64,000 nucleotides of DNA. Source: Faecalibacterium hattorii (GTDB taxonomy: Bacteria > Bacillota > Clostridia > Oscillospirales > Ruminococcaceae). The position numbers and the translations under genes are program-made. The DNA lies in NCBI RefSeq assembly GCF_003287455.1, contig NZ_PRLC01000012.1, positions 41,749-105,748 on the forward strand, in the 5' to 3' direction. This document shows positions 16,741 through 25,322 of the stretch, one piece after another. The notes under the pieces are model-generated. The model was not told where the DNA came from. It ran no database searches and saw only the letters and a list, made by a program, of their open reading frames with translations. Positions within the stretch are counted from its first letter, which is position 1; each line of letters begins with the position of its first letter.

Positions 16741-17198
16741 ACGTAAACGAGCTTTTGGATACCATTGAGGACGCTCTCGAAGAGAGCGCCGGGATGCCCC
16801 TTTCGGGCGGCAAGCGGATCGTGGACGTGGAGCAGATCCGGGATTATCTGGACGAGATCCGCCAGAATCTACCGGTGGAGCTGCGTCAGGCACAGTCCAT
16901 CGTCAGCGACCGTGCCCAGCTCATCGATTCGGCCAACGCACAGGCACAGGCCATCGTGAAAAAGGCCGAGGAGCGGGCCCGCATCCTCGTCAGCGAGGCC
17001 GAGATCGTCAAGGCGGCCCAGCAGCGCGCGTCGGAGATCGTCTCCGCCGCCCAGACCGAGGCCCGCACCGTCCGCCAGACCGTGACCGACTACTGTGATA
17101 ATATGCTCAAGACCACCGAAGAGACCATGGCCGAGAACGCCGCACAGGTGAAAAGTGTGCGTGCAAACCTCCGCCAGAGCCCCCGCAAACCCATGTAA
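16737..17198 (+). CDS. Coiled-coil protein, ATP synthase b/E-subunit-like
   Basis: A 153-residue, charged, almost entirely helical protein (MNVNELLDTIEDALEESAGM ... IVKKAEERARILVSEAEIVKAAQQRASEIVSAAQTEARTVRQTV). The Ala/Glu heptads resemble stalk subunits of rotary ATPases and DivIVA-like proteins, which is why relatives are often labelled ATPase. There is no membrane anchor and no nucleotide site. It overlaps rsmD by four bases and precedes the dcw cluster, so a scaffolding role near cell division is possible but unproven. Confidence 0.8.
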   Translation: MNVNELLDTIEDALEESAGMPLSGGKRIVDVEQIRDYLDEIRQNLPVELRQAQSIVSDRAQLIDSANAQAQAIVKKAEERARILVSEAEIVKAAQQRASEIVSAAQTEARTVRQTVTDYCDNMLKTTEETMAENAAQVKSVRANLRQSPRKPM

Positions 17199-17234
17199 TT
17201 GGGCCCCTGCGGAGTTTGTCAAAAAAACAGGACG

Positions 17235-17275
17235 TCCCCCGCAAGCAAAGTACACGGCTTGCAGGGGATTTTTTT
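17235..17275 (+). terminator. Terminator upstream of the dcw cluster
   Basis: Stem TCCCCCGCAAGC / GCTTGCAGGGGA followed by T7. It separates the rsmD operon from rsmH. Confidence 0.85.
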
Positions 17276-17309
17276 GGTGATTTTTGAGGAAAAAGCACCG
17301 CCAAAAGCC

Positions 17310-17338
17310 TTGCATTCGCACACGGGTTTTGTTAAAAT
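17310..17338 (+). promoter_or_regulatory. Predicted promoter of the dcw cluster
   Basis: TTGCAT, 17-base spacer, TAAAAT. It gives a leader of about 125 bases before rsmH; the leader holds no mraZ. Confidence 0.6.
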
Positions 17339-17468
17339 AAAATTGAATCCGAAAAGGTGCTTGGGGCAGTGTGCCCCTCAGGGCGCCCGGCGGGGTCTGA
17401 AAAATGAAAAAATGACGGCTCACCGCACAGGATGAAGGACTGAAACAACAGAAAGGAGGCTGGGCCCT

Positions 17469-18437
17469 ATGGAAAACGAACAACACGGACAAGCCTTTGA
17501 CCCGGCCTCGTTTGAGCATGTGCCCGTACTGCTGAACGAGTGCCTCGACGGCCTTGCCATCGACCCGGCGGGCATATACCTCGACGGCACCGCCGGAGGG
17601 GCGGGCCATTCCCGCCAGATCGCGCTCCGTCTGGACGCAGAAAAGGGCGGGCGGCTCATTTCCCTCGATCAGGACCCCGACGCGGTGCAGACGGCCCGCG
17701 CAAGGCTGGCCGGGCTCCCCGCCACGGTGGTGCAGATCAACTTCCGCTGTGCGGGACAAGCCCTTGAACGATTGGGCATCGAGCGGATCAACGGGGCGCT
17801 GCTGGACCTCGGCGTATCCAGTCATCAACTGGACGACGCGGCCAGAGGCTTTTCCTACCGGGCGGACGCGCCGCTGGATATGCGGATGAGCCAAGAGGGC
17901 GAGACCGCCGCCGACCTCGTGAACACTGAGAGCCGGGAGGAGCTGGCCCGCATCCTGAAGGATTACGGCGAAGAGCCTTTTGCTTGGCAGATCGCGGGGA
18001 AGATCGTGGAGGCGCGGGAAACATCCCCCATCGAGACGACCTTGCAGCTGGCCGACATCGTGGCCAGCGCCATGCCCGCCGCCGAGCGCCGCAAGAACAA
18101 GAACCCTTCCCGCCGCACCTTCCAAGCGCTGCGCATTGCGGTCAATCACGAGCTGGACGCGCTGGAAGAGGGCATGGACACCATTTTTGAGCATCTGGCA
18201 CCGGGCGGACGCTTCTGCATCATCACCTTCCACTCCCTTGAGGACCGGCTGGTGAAAAACAAGTTCCGCCGCTGGTCCACCGCCTGCACCTGCCCGCCGG
18301 AGTTCCCGGTCTGCGTCTGCGGCGGCAAGGCCAAGGCCAAGCTCATCACCCGCAAACCCATCGAAGCCAATACGCAGGAGTTGGAAGAGAACCGGCGCAG
18401 CCGGTCCGCACACCTCCGCGTTCTTGAAAAACTGTAA
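17469..18437 (+). CDS. rsmH: 16S rRNA (cytosine1402-N4)-methyltransferase RsmH (MraW)
   Basis: Methylates N4 of C1402 in 16S rRNA and is usually the second gene of dcw clusters. Recognisable stretches: HVPVLLNECLDGL, YLDGTAGGAGHSRQI (SAM site), LLDLGVSSHQLDDAARGFSYR, PLDMRMSQ, NPSRRTFQALRIAVNHELDALEEG and FHSLEDRLVKNKF. The 322 residues are normal. AAAGGAGG lies 8 bases before the ATG. The expected mraZ is absent upstream. Confidence 0.97.
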   Translation: MENEQHGQAFDPASFEHVPVLLNECLDGLAIDPAGIYLDGTAGGAGHSRQIALRLDAEKGGRLISLDQDPDAVQTARARLAGLPATVVQINFRCAGQALERLGIERINGALLDLGVSSHQLDDAARGFSYRADAPLDMRMSQEGETAADLVNTESREELARILKDYGEEPFAWQIAGKIVEARETSPIETTLQLADIVASAMPAAERRKNKNPSRRTFQALRIAVNHELDALEEGMDTIFEHLAPGGRFCIITFHSLEDRLVKNKFRRWSTACTCPPEFPVCVCGGKAKAKLITRKPIEANTQELEENRRSRSAHLRVLEKL

Positions 18438-18472
18438 CACCACCGCGGAGAATCAGTGAGGAGGAGAGTACC

Positions 18473-18961
18473 ATGGGTCAGGCAGCATATGATATGACAG
18501 AGGTGCGCCGCAGAAGAGCGCCTCAGACGCAGCGCAAAGTTCCGCTGCGGGTAGAAAAGGGCGGCAAGCCCCGGCTGAATCCGGTGCGGGCCGCTATGCA
18601 GCACGCGCTGCAGCTGCTTTCGGCGGCGCTGCTGGTGGGCTTTGCGGTCAGCTTGCTGTGGAGCGAGTCGCAGTTGGTGGAGCTGAACAGCCAGATCCAG
18701 AACGCCAAGGCTGACCTCGTGAGCACCCAGAGCCAGTACACCTACTACAACAGCGCACTGAACAACCGGACGAACATCACCAGCGTGGAAGAGACGGCCA
18801 CCCGCCTCGGCCTGATGAAGATCGACCAGAGCCAGATCACCTACATCCGTCTGGACGGGGGCAGCGTCCTCGTCCGCAAGGAGTCCGCTGTGCGGCAGTG
18901 GACCGACCTGCTGCACGACGGCGCGATGATGATCATGGGCAGCGTGAACCGCGCAAACTAA
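18473..18961 (+). CDS. ftsL: FtsL-like cell division protein
   Basis: A 162-residue bitopic protein: a basic cytoplasmic N-terminus (about 40 residues), one membrane span (ALQLLSAALLVGFAVSLLW) and an extracytoplasmic coiled coil (SESQLVELNSQIQNAKADL...), ending in ETATRLGLMKIDQSQITYI, the segment typical of FtsL/DivIC-type proteins. Identity rests on topology and on its place between rsmH and the division transpeptidase, as sequence is poorly conserved. The ribosome site GAGGAG precedes the ATG. Confidence 0.82.
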   Translation: MGQAAYDMTEVRRRRAPQTQRKVPLRVEKGGKPRLNPVRAAMQHALQLLSAALLVGFAVSLLWSESQLVELNSQIQNAKADLVSTQSQYTYYNSALNNRTNITSVEETATRLGLMKIDQSQITYIRLDGGSVLVRKESAVRQWTDLLHDGAMMIMGSVNRAN

Positions 18962-18972
18962 AATAAAACAGG

Positions 18973-18999
18973 AAAAGCGTGCGGCAGCGCACGCTTTTT
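18973..18999 (+). terminator. Internal terminator or attenuator between ftsL and the PBP gene
   Basis: Stem AAAAGCGTGCG / CGCACGCTTTT with a T5 tail inside the dcw cluster. It should reduce read-through from ftsL into the transpeptidase gene. Confidence 0.7.
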
Positions 19000-19024
19000 C
19001 GGTTTCTCAGGAGTAAGACAAGCA

Positions 19025-21520
19025 ATGCAGGAACCATCCTCCAAGCCCAAGAAGGGCCTTTACCGGCTGCGCCGCACCGACCCGCATGAACGCCTTAACG
19101 CAAGGCTGCGGCATTTCAGCTTCGTGGCCGCCGTGCTTTTCGTGCTGGCGGCAGCGGGCATCGTCATCCACAGCCTGTACAACATCCAGATCCGGAACGG
19201 CGCCACCTTCCGCCAGTATGCGGCCCAGCAGCAATTGCTGGACAGCACCATTCAGGCCACCCGCGGTGAAATTTACGATACCTCCGGCATCACGCTGGCG
19301 TCCACCAGCGTGGTCTGGACCATCTGGGCTGACCCCAGCTACAGCACGGCCCTGTTCACCAGCACCAAGAACGACGACACCGGCGGGGTGGCCAAGACCG
19401 CCGACCCGGCGGCATTGCAGGAAGTGAGCACCCAGCTCACCCTGCGGCTGCTCTCCGGCGACGGCGAGAGTCTGGACAGCGTGGACACCTCCTCCGAGGC
19501 GTACCAGACCCAGTACCAGACCGTGTACGATGCCCTTTCCAAGAGCGACTCGGCCTATCAGACGCTGGCCACCAAGGTGAACAACGCCATCAAGCTGTCC
19601 ATCGAGAAGTACGTCACCGAGTACAACAAGACCCACAAGAAGGCGGACGCCGAACAGGGCATCCGCAAAGGGCGCATCTCCGTTTCCTCCACCAAGAGCT
19701 TCCAGCGGGATTACCCCTACGGCGCGTTTGCCGCGTCGGTGCTGGGCTTCTGCGATGCGGACGGCTACGGCACCTACGGCCTTGAAAAATCCTACGAGTC
19801 CACGCTGGCGGGCGTCAACGGCCGCACCATCACCCTGCGCAACGCCTACGGCAACGCCATCGCGGACGAAAACGCCACCACCTACGCCGCGAAGGACGGC
19901 TCGAACCTCGTCCTTTCGCTGGATGTGAACGTGCAGGAAGTGGTGGAACGCTACCTGAACGAAGCCATCGCGGCCAACAATGTGGAGAACCGCGGCGCGG
20001 CCATCGTCATGAACGTCAAGACCGGTGCCATCCTCGCCATGGCCTCGAAGCCTGATTTCGACCCCAACGACCCGCTGAACTACACCACCAACGAGGCCTA
20101 CCTGAACGAGCTGGTCCACGCGGAACCGGAACTCTACGGCGTCTACCTCAAGAATGAAGACGGCAGCTACGTCACCGATGCTAACGGCAACAAAGTTCTT
20201 GACCCGGAGGGCGATTACTCCGGCTACTACCGCGACATCCAGTGGAAGAACAAGACCATCACCGAGCTGTACTACCCCGGAAGCGTCTTCAAGGTCATCA
20301 CGGCGGCCATGGGTGTGGACTCCGGCAAGGCGACCTTCAACACCACCCTGAACTGCTCCGGCGCTTATGGCGTCGCCAAGGAGACCTACCACTGCGCGGG
20401 CAAAAAGGCCCATGGTGTGCAGAATCTGGCCGAGGCCCTGCGGAACAGCTGCAACATCTACTTCATCCAGTTGGGCCAGCGGATTGGCTCCAGCCTGTTC
20501 TACGATTACTTCGACGCCTTCGGCTTTACCGAGCGGACCGGCGTGGACCTGCCCAACGAGACCAGCTTCATGCAGTATTACAGCAAGAGCCGCTTGGGCG
20601 AAGTGGAGCTGGCCTCCTCGGCCTTCGGTCAGGCCATGGCGGTGACCCCGCTGCAGGTCTGCACCGCCATCTCGGCAGCCGTCAACGGCGGCTACCTCGT
20701 GACCCCGCATGTGGTGGATAAGATCACCGACCAGAACGGCAACGTCATCGAGGAAGTCGGCGCGAACGTCCGCCGTCAGGTCATCAGCGAGAGCGCCAGC
20801 GAGACCATCCGGCAGATCATGGAATACGAGGTGGCCGATGGCACGCAGGGCGGCGGCGGCCGCGCCTATGTGGCGGGCTACCGCATCGGCGGCAAGTCCG
20901 GCACGTCCGAGCAGCTGAACATGGACCGCCGCAGCGACGGCGATTACAAGAAGGTCGCTTCCTTCGCCGCCGTGCTGCCCGCCAACGACCCGGAGATCCT
21001 CGTCTACGTTATGCTGGACGACCCCAACAACGCCAAGACGGACTACTCGTCCATTCTGGCCGCGCCTGTCGTCGGCAACATCATCAGCGAGATCGCGCCC
21101 TATCTTGGCATCGCCACCGACGGCACCGACCGCAGCAGCACCATGGTCAAGGTGCCGAACCTTGTGGGCAACGAGTGGAGCAACGCGCAGGTCTCGCTGA
21201 ACATCAAGGGCCTGAAGCACCAGCTGGCCGAGAGCGATTCCGGCCAGACCGGCGCGGTGGTCACCTACCAGTACCCCCGTGCGGGGGCAGAGGTGGCCTA
21301 TGGCACGACCATCTACCTGTATACGGATACATACGAGGGCAAACACACGGAGGTGCCGGACGTTTCGGGCAAGAGCGCGGATTTTGCCCGGCAGATGCTG
21401 GCGGCGGCGGGCCTGAACTGCGTGGTGGAAGGGGACGGAAACGGCCTTGTCCAAGCGCAGAGTGAGGCCGCCGGTTCCAGCGTCCAGCGCGGCACCATCG
21501 TGACCATTACCTGCGGGTAA
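19025..21520 (+). CDS. Class B penicillin-binding protein with PASTA domains (PBP2B/SpoVD type)
   Basis: Peptidoglycan transpeptidase of septum or spore cortex formation. An N-terminal membrane helix (residues about 38-58) is followed by the PBP dimer domain, which starts at ATRGEIYDTSG. The transpeptidase motifs are complete: SVFK with S420 and K423, SCN at 475-477 and KSG at 624-626. Two PASTA repeats end the protein (VKVPNLVGNEWSNAQVSL and EVPDVSGKSADFARQMLAAAG). At 831 residues it is longer than FtsI and near the SpoVD class; an insertion of about 80 residues lies in the dimer domain. FtsI and SpoVD cannot be told apart from sequence alone. Confidence 0.93.
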   Translation: MQEPSSKPKKGLYRLRRTDPHERLNARLRHFSFVAAVLFVLAAAGIVIHSLYNIQIRNGATFRQYAAQQQLLDSTIQATRGEIYDTSGITLASTSVVWTIWADPSYSTALFTSTKNDDTGGVAKTADPAALQEVSTQLTLRLLSGDGESLDSVDTSSEAYQTQYQTVYDALSKSDSAYQTLATKVNNAIKLSIEKYVTEYNKTHKKADAEQGIRKGRISVSSTKSFQRDYPYGAFAASVLGFCDADGYGTYGLEKSYESTLAGVNGRTITLRNAYGNAIADENATTYAAKDGSNLVLSLDVNVQEVVERYLNEAIAANNVENRGAAIVMNVKTGAILAMASKPDFDPNDPLNYTTNEAYLNELVHAEPELYGVYLKNEDGSYVTDANGNKVLDPEGDYSGYYRDIQWKNKTITELYYPGSVFKVITAAMGVDSGKATFNTTLNCSGAYGVAKETYHCAGKKAHGVQNLAEALRNSCNIYFIQLGQRIGSSLFYDYFDAFGFTERTGVDLPNETSFMQYYSKSRLGEVELASSAFGQAMAVTPLQVCTAISAAVNGGYLVTPHVVDKITDQNGNVIEEVGANVRRQVISESASETIRQIMEYEVADGTQGGGGRAYVAGYRIGGKSGTSEQLNMDRRSDGDYKKVASFAAVLPANDPEILVYVMLDDPNNAKTDYSSILAAPVVGNIISEIAPYLGIATDGTDRSSTMVKVPNLVGNEWSNAQVSLNIKGLKHQLAESDSGQTGAVVTYQYPRAGAEVAYGTTIYLYTDTYEGKHTEVPDVSGKSADFARQMLAAAGLNCVVEGDGNGLVQAQSEAAGSSVQRGTIVTITCG

Positions 21521-21585
21521 CGCCTTCTCAGGCATCTCGCGTGTGAGACGATCGAGCAATATTGGAAAAAGGGGATAGGGTATTT

Positions 21586-22956
21586 ATGGAACGTATCAAA
21601 GCAAGTGTGCTGCTGCACGGCCTTGTGCCGGACAGCATGATGTTCGGGGAGGCGGAAGTCTCCCTCGTGACCACCGACAGCCGCGAGGTGCGCCCCGGCT
21701 GCATCTTCGTGGCCTTTCCGGGGGAAAGGTTCGACGGCCACGACTTCGCGGCCAAGGCGCTGGAAGAAGGGGCCCTCTGCGTGGTGGTGAACCATCCGGT
21801 CGAGGGCGTCCCGGCGGAAAAGGCCGTCCTCTGCCCGGACAGCTACCACGCCATGATGGTGCTGGGCGCGAACTACCGCAGCCAGTTCCACCCCAAGGTG
21901 GTGGGCGTGACCGGCAGCGTGGGCAAGACCACCACCAAGCAGATGTGCTACGCCGCCATCGAGGGCTTCGGGAATACCATCAAGACCGAGGGCAACCAGA
22001 ACAATGAGCTGGGTCTGCCCCGCACCATGTTCCGCATCGGCAGGGATACCGAGTACGCCGTGGTGGAGATGGGCATGAGCCACCGGGGCGAGATCGAGCG
22101 GCTGAGCCGGTGCGCCCGCCCAGATGTGGGCATCATCACCTGCATCGGCGTGTCCCACATCGGCAACTTGGGCAGTCAGGAGAACATCTGCAAGGCGAAG
22201 CTGGAGATTTGCGCCGGTCTGCCGGAGGGGGCCCCCCTCGTGCTGAACGGCGACGACCCCTTCCTGCGGAAAGCGAAGCTGCCGGAGCACATCCGGCCCG
22301 TCTGGTTCAGTCTCGGCGACGAGAGCGCGGATGTCTGCGCCCTGTCCATCCAGCAGGAGGCCGACGGCATGAGCTTCGTGCTGGAAGACCACGAAGAGGG
22401 GACTTTCCTCGTGAAGATCCCCGCCATGGGCCGCCACAACGTCGCCAACGCCTTGGCTGCCTACTGCGCCGCCACCCGGCTGGGGCTGGACGCCCGGAAG
22501 GTCGTCCGGGGCATCGGCAATTTTGAGCAGACCGGTATGCGCCAGAAGGTCGTCCACAGCAAGGGCATCGATGTCATCGAGGACTGCTACAACGCCAACC
22601 CCGACAGCATGAAGGCCGCGCTGGCCATGTTCAAGGAGTACCCCTGCAAGCGCCGGTTCGCGCTGCTGGGCGATATGCTGGAACTGGGCGACTTGAGCCG
22701 GGAAGCCCACGAAGAGGTGGGCCGGGAAGCTGCGGAAAGCGGCCTCGATACCCTTATCACCTATGGCGAACAGGCCAAGCGCATCGCCGTTGTGGCGGCG
22801 GCCAAGGGCCTGACCACCCTGCACGCCAATACCTACCGCGAAGCCGCCGATGCGCTGCTCAAGCTGATGCAGCCCGGCGACGCGCTGCTGGTCAAGGCCA
22901 GCCGCGGCATGGCGCTGGAAAAGGTGCTGGAACTCTTCTACAAGGAGCAGCCGTGA
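21586..22956 (+). CDS. murF: UDP-N-acetylmuramoyl-tripeptide--D-alanyl-D-alanine ligase
   Basis: Adds D-Ala-D-Ala to complete the UDP-MurNAc-pentapeptide. Mur ligase signatures are present: TTDSREVRPGCIFVAFPGERFDGHDF, the P-loop VTGSVGKTTTK, EGNQNNELGLP, YAVVEMGMSHRGEI, VIEDCYNANPDSMKAAL and the C-terminal LLGDMLELG. At 456 residues it is normal. The ATG at 21586 was taken; the frame extends to a TTG without ribosome site. The AGGGG upstream is weak. It ends one base before mraY. Confidence 0.96.
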   Translation: MERIKASVLLHGLVPDSMMFGEAEVSLVTTDSREVRPGCIFVAFPGERFDGHDFAAKALEEGALCVVVNHPVEGVPAEKAVLCPDSYHAMMVLGANYRSQFHPKVVGVTGSVGKTTTKQMCYAAIEGFGNTIKTEGNQNNELGLPRTMFRIGRDTEYAVVEMGMSHRGEIERLSRCARPDVGIITCIGVSHIGNLGSQENICKAKLEICAGLPEGAPLVLNGDDPFLRKAKLPEHIRPVWFSLGDESADVCALSIQQEADGMSFVLEDHEEGTFLVKIPAMGRHNVANALAAYCAATRLGLDARKVVRGIGNFEQTGMRQKVVHSKGIDVIEDCYNANPDSMKAALAMFKEYPCKRRFALLGDMLELGDLSREAHEEVGREAAESGLDTLITYGEQAKRIAVVAAAKGLTTLHANTYREAADALLKLMQPGDALLVKASRGMALEKVLELFYKEQP

Positions 22957-22957
22957 T

Positions 22958-24004
22958 ATGATCCGTTTCGCCTTGATCGTCGCTTCGACGCTGGGGTTCC
23001 TCCTCACGGCGGCGATGGGGAACCTGATGGTGCCGCTGCTGCGATCCCTCCAAAACCGGAACCGCCCGGCCCAGACGCAGCAAGCGCCGGGACCCGATAG
23101 ACCGGAAAACGCGGATCCGGAGCTGGAACGCCCGGCCCAGCCGCCCACCATGGGAGGTCTCTGCCTGATGGTAGGGGTGCTGGCCGCTGTAGGCGTGGGC
23201 TGGACCGCCGCCTGTGTGGCCGAGCCGCAGCTGCTGGGTGCGGAGGGGCTGCTCTCCACCCGGCTGCTCATCGCCCTGTTCGGGGCGCTGCTCTTCGGCG
23301 GCGTGGGGCTGGCCGATGATATCGCCCGCATCCGCCGCCGCTCCCCGCTGGGGCTGCGCCGGGGCACCCGGCTGCTGCTGGAAGCGGGGGCCGGGGCTGT
23401 GGTGCTGGTCCTGCTGGGGGCCAACGGCTGCCTTGCGGGCGGCATGGCCCTGCCGGGGGCCGGGTACGTGGGGCTTGGCGTGCTGGCCCCGCTGCTGTGG
23501 GAAGCGGATCTCGTGGCCTTGGCCGAGAGTGTCCGCATCACGGACGAGATGGACGGCCTTTGCTGCGGTACAGCCTTTGCGGCCATGCTGGGGCTGATGC
23601 TCTGCATGACCGTCCTCGGCTGGTTCCCGCTGGCCGTTCTCCCGGCGGCGCTGGCCGGCGCGCTGATGGCTTTCCTGCTCTGGAACTTCCCGCCTGCAAA
23701 GCTGCGGCTTGGCAGCGTGGGCAGCTTGTTCTTGGCCGGTGCGCTGGGCTGCATCCCGCTGTGCATCGGCTGGCCCGACCTCGCTCTGCCGCTGGGGCTG
23801 CCCTACTGGCTGGAGGGCGGGATGGTGTTCTTACAGATCGTGATCTACAAGCTCTCCCACGGGCGGAAGCAGCTCTTCCGCACCGCGCCGCTCCATCGCT
23901 GGATGGAAGTGCGGGGCAGCGGCAGCGTACAAATTTTCTATGCGTTCTGCGCAGCGGCCCTGCTGGGCGCGGCGCTGGCCCTGCAATGGGCAAAAATCAG
24001 TTGA
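22958..24004 (+). CDS. mraY: MraY-like phospho-MurNAc-pentapeptide transferase, degenerate active site
   Basis: A 348-residue polytopic protein whose position between murF and ftsW and residual motifs identify MraY, which makes lipid I. PPTMGG (residues about 62-67) matches the KxPTMGG motif and the DD pair is D120-D121. Other active-site positions differ: the NxxNLTDGLDG loop reads ESVRITDEMDG (190-200), so both asparagines are lost. The GDTGS motif reads GSVGS (252-256), which replaces the magnesium-binding aspartate by serine. The HHHFE region reads LHRWME (one histidine, H313). Either a second, canonical MraY exists elsewhere or this lineage has diverged strongly. It starts one base after murF. 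Confidence 0.8.
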   Translation: MIRFALIVASTLGFLLTAAMGNLMVPLLRSLQNRNRPAQTQQAPGPDRPENADPELERPAQPPTMGGLCLMVGVLAAVGVGWTAACVAEPQLLGAEGLLSTRLLIALFGALLFGGVGLADDIARIRRRSPLGLRRGTRLLLEAGAGAVVLVLLGANGCLAGGMALPGAGYVGLGVLAPLLWEADLVALAESVRITDEMDGLCCGTAFAAMLGLMLCMTVLGWFPLAVLPAALAGALMAFLLWNFPPAKLRLGSVGSLFLAGALGCIPLCIGWPDLALPLGLPYWLEGGMVFLQIVIYKLSHGRKQLFRTAPLHRWMEVRGSGSVQIFYAFCAAALLGAALALQWAKIS

Positions 24005-24017
24005 GGAGGTGCTGCAC

Positions 24018-25310
24018 ATGGCAACCGTCCGCCGAAAAAGAACCGAGCCGTTTTCCCTTCTGCAGCGGGACCCCGGCCCGTGGTCGCCGCTTCTGCTGTA
24101 CTGGCTGGCGACCTTGGGCATCATCGTGGTGTTCGGCCTCGTGATGCTCTACAGTGCAAGCTATACCACCGGCTATCTCCGCTTTGGGGACAGCCTCCAT
24201 TACATCAAATCGCAGGTGCTCTGCCTCGGCCTTGGGCTGCTGGTGATGATCGCCTTTTCCTATGTGGATCACCGCTTTCTGCGCAAAATGGTCTGGCCGG
24301 GGTACATCGTCTGCCTTGTGCTGCTGGTGCTGGTACTGTTCAGCACGCCGCTGAACGGCTGCCGCCGCTGGCTGCGCATCGCGGGGCAGACGGTGCAGGT
24401 CTCCGAGATCGCAAAGTTTGAAATGATCCTGCTCACGGCCCACCTTGCGGCCAAGGCCCCGAAGCTGGAAAAGCTGGACCCCAGCCGCAGCGGCCGGGTG
24501 CCGGTGAGGGTGTGGCTCCAGCAGCGGCTGGTGCGGGAGCTGATCCTGCCCCTGCTGCCGCTGGTGCTCGTGGTGGCGCTGCTCATCATGGAACCCCACA
24601 TGTCCGGCATCGTGCTGACCACCGCCATGGTGGGCACCATCCTGCTGCTGGGCGGCAACGGCGGCATCATCACATGGGTGGGCGGAGCCGCCGGTGTGCT
24701 GCTGCTGGAAACGGTGCTGCAGCACATCGACTCCATCCCCTACCTGCAAAGCCGCCTCGACGGCTGGACGCAGGACCTGACCAAGATGACCGACCAGACG
24801 CTGCAGAGCCTTTACGCCATTGGCTCCGGCGGCGTGACCGGCCTCGGCCTTGGCAACAGCATCGAAAAGCAGCTCTGGCTGCCCGAAAGCACCAACGACT
24901 TCATCTTCAGCGTCGTCTGCGAGGAGCTGGGCTTCGTGGGGGCGGTGCTGGTCATCCTGCTGTTCGTGCTCTTCCTCGTGCAGGGGTTCTGGCTGGCTTT
25001 CCACGCTGAGAACCGGTTCTGCACGCTGGTGGGCATCGGCATCATGGCCCAGATCGCGTGGCAGGTGTTCTGCAACATCGCGGTCGTGACCAACACCCTG
25101 CCCAACACCGGCATCTCGCTACCCTTCTTCTCCTCCGGCGGCACCAGCCTGATCTTGCTGCTGGCCGAGATGGGCGTCATGGTCAACATTGGCCGCAACG
25201 GCGAGCGGGTCCGGCAGGAACGCCGCCGCGCCCACGAGGAGCAGGAGGCCCGCCGGAAGGAAAAGACCATCGATCTAGCATCCGCGCGGAAAGCGCGGGC
25301 CGAATCATAA
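24018..25310 (+). CDS. ftsW: Peptidoglycan glycosyltransferase FtsW
   Basis: SEDS-family polymerase that makes septal glycan strands from lipid II with its cognate class B PBP. About ten membrane helices; SEDS marks are YSASYTTGY-like start, NGCRRWLRIAGQTVQVSEIAKF, the aspartate in ESTNDFIFSVVCEELGF and NIAVVTNTLPNTGISLPFFSSGGTSL. At 430 residues it is normal. GAGGAGG lies 6 bases before the ATG at 24018. Genomic order puts it with murG and the PBP above. Confidence 0.95.
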   Translation: MATVRRKRTEPFSLLQRDPGPWSPLLLYWLATLGIIVVFGLVMLYSASYTTGYLRFGDSLHYIKSQVLCLGLGLLVMIAFSYVDHRFLRKMVWPGYIVCLVLLVLVLFSTPLNGCRRWLRIAGQTVQVSEIAKFEMILLTAHLAAKAPKLEKLDPSRSGRVPVRVWLQQRLVRELILPLLPLVLVVALLIMEPHMSGIVLTTAMVGTILLLGGNGGIITWVGGAAGVLLLETVLQHIDSIPYLQSRLDGWTQDLTKMTDQTLQSLYAIGSGGVTGLGLGNSIEKQLWLPESTNDFIFSVVCEELGFVGAVLVILLFVLFLVQGFWLAFHAENRFCTLVGIGIMAQIAWQVFCNIAVVTNTLPNTGISLPFFSSGGTSLILLLAEMGVMVNIGRNGERVRQERRRAHEEQEARRKEKTIDLASARKARAES

Positions 25311-25322
25311 GGAGGAACCAAG

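Noticed and set aside
17339..17468. Possible riboswitch or mraZ remnant before rsmH
   Set aside because: GC-rich hairpins are present but no known conserved RNA motif or mraZ codons could be recognised.
19007..21559. Minus-strand frame of 850 codons opposite the PBP gene
   Set aside because: Shadow frame; no homologous motif.
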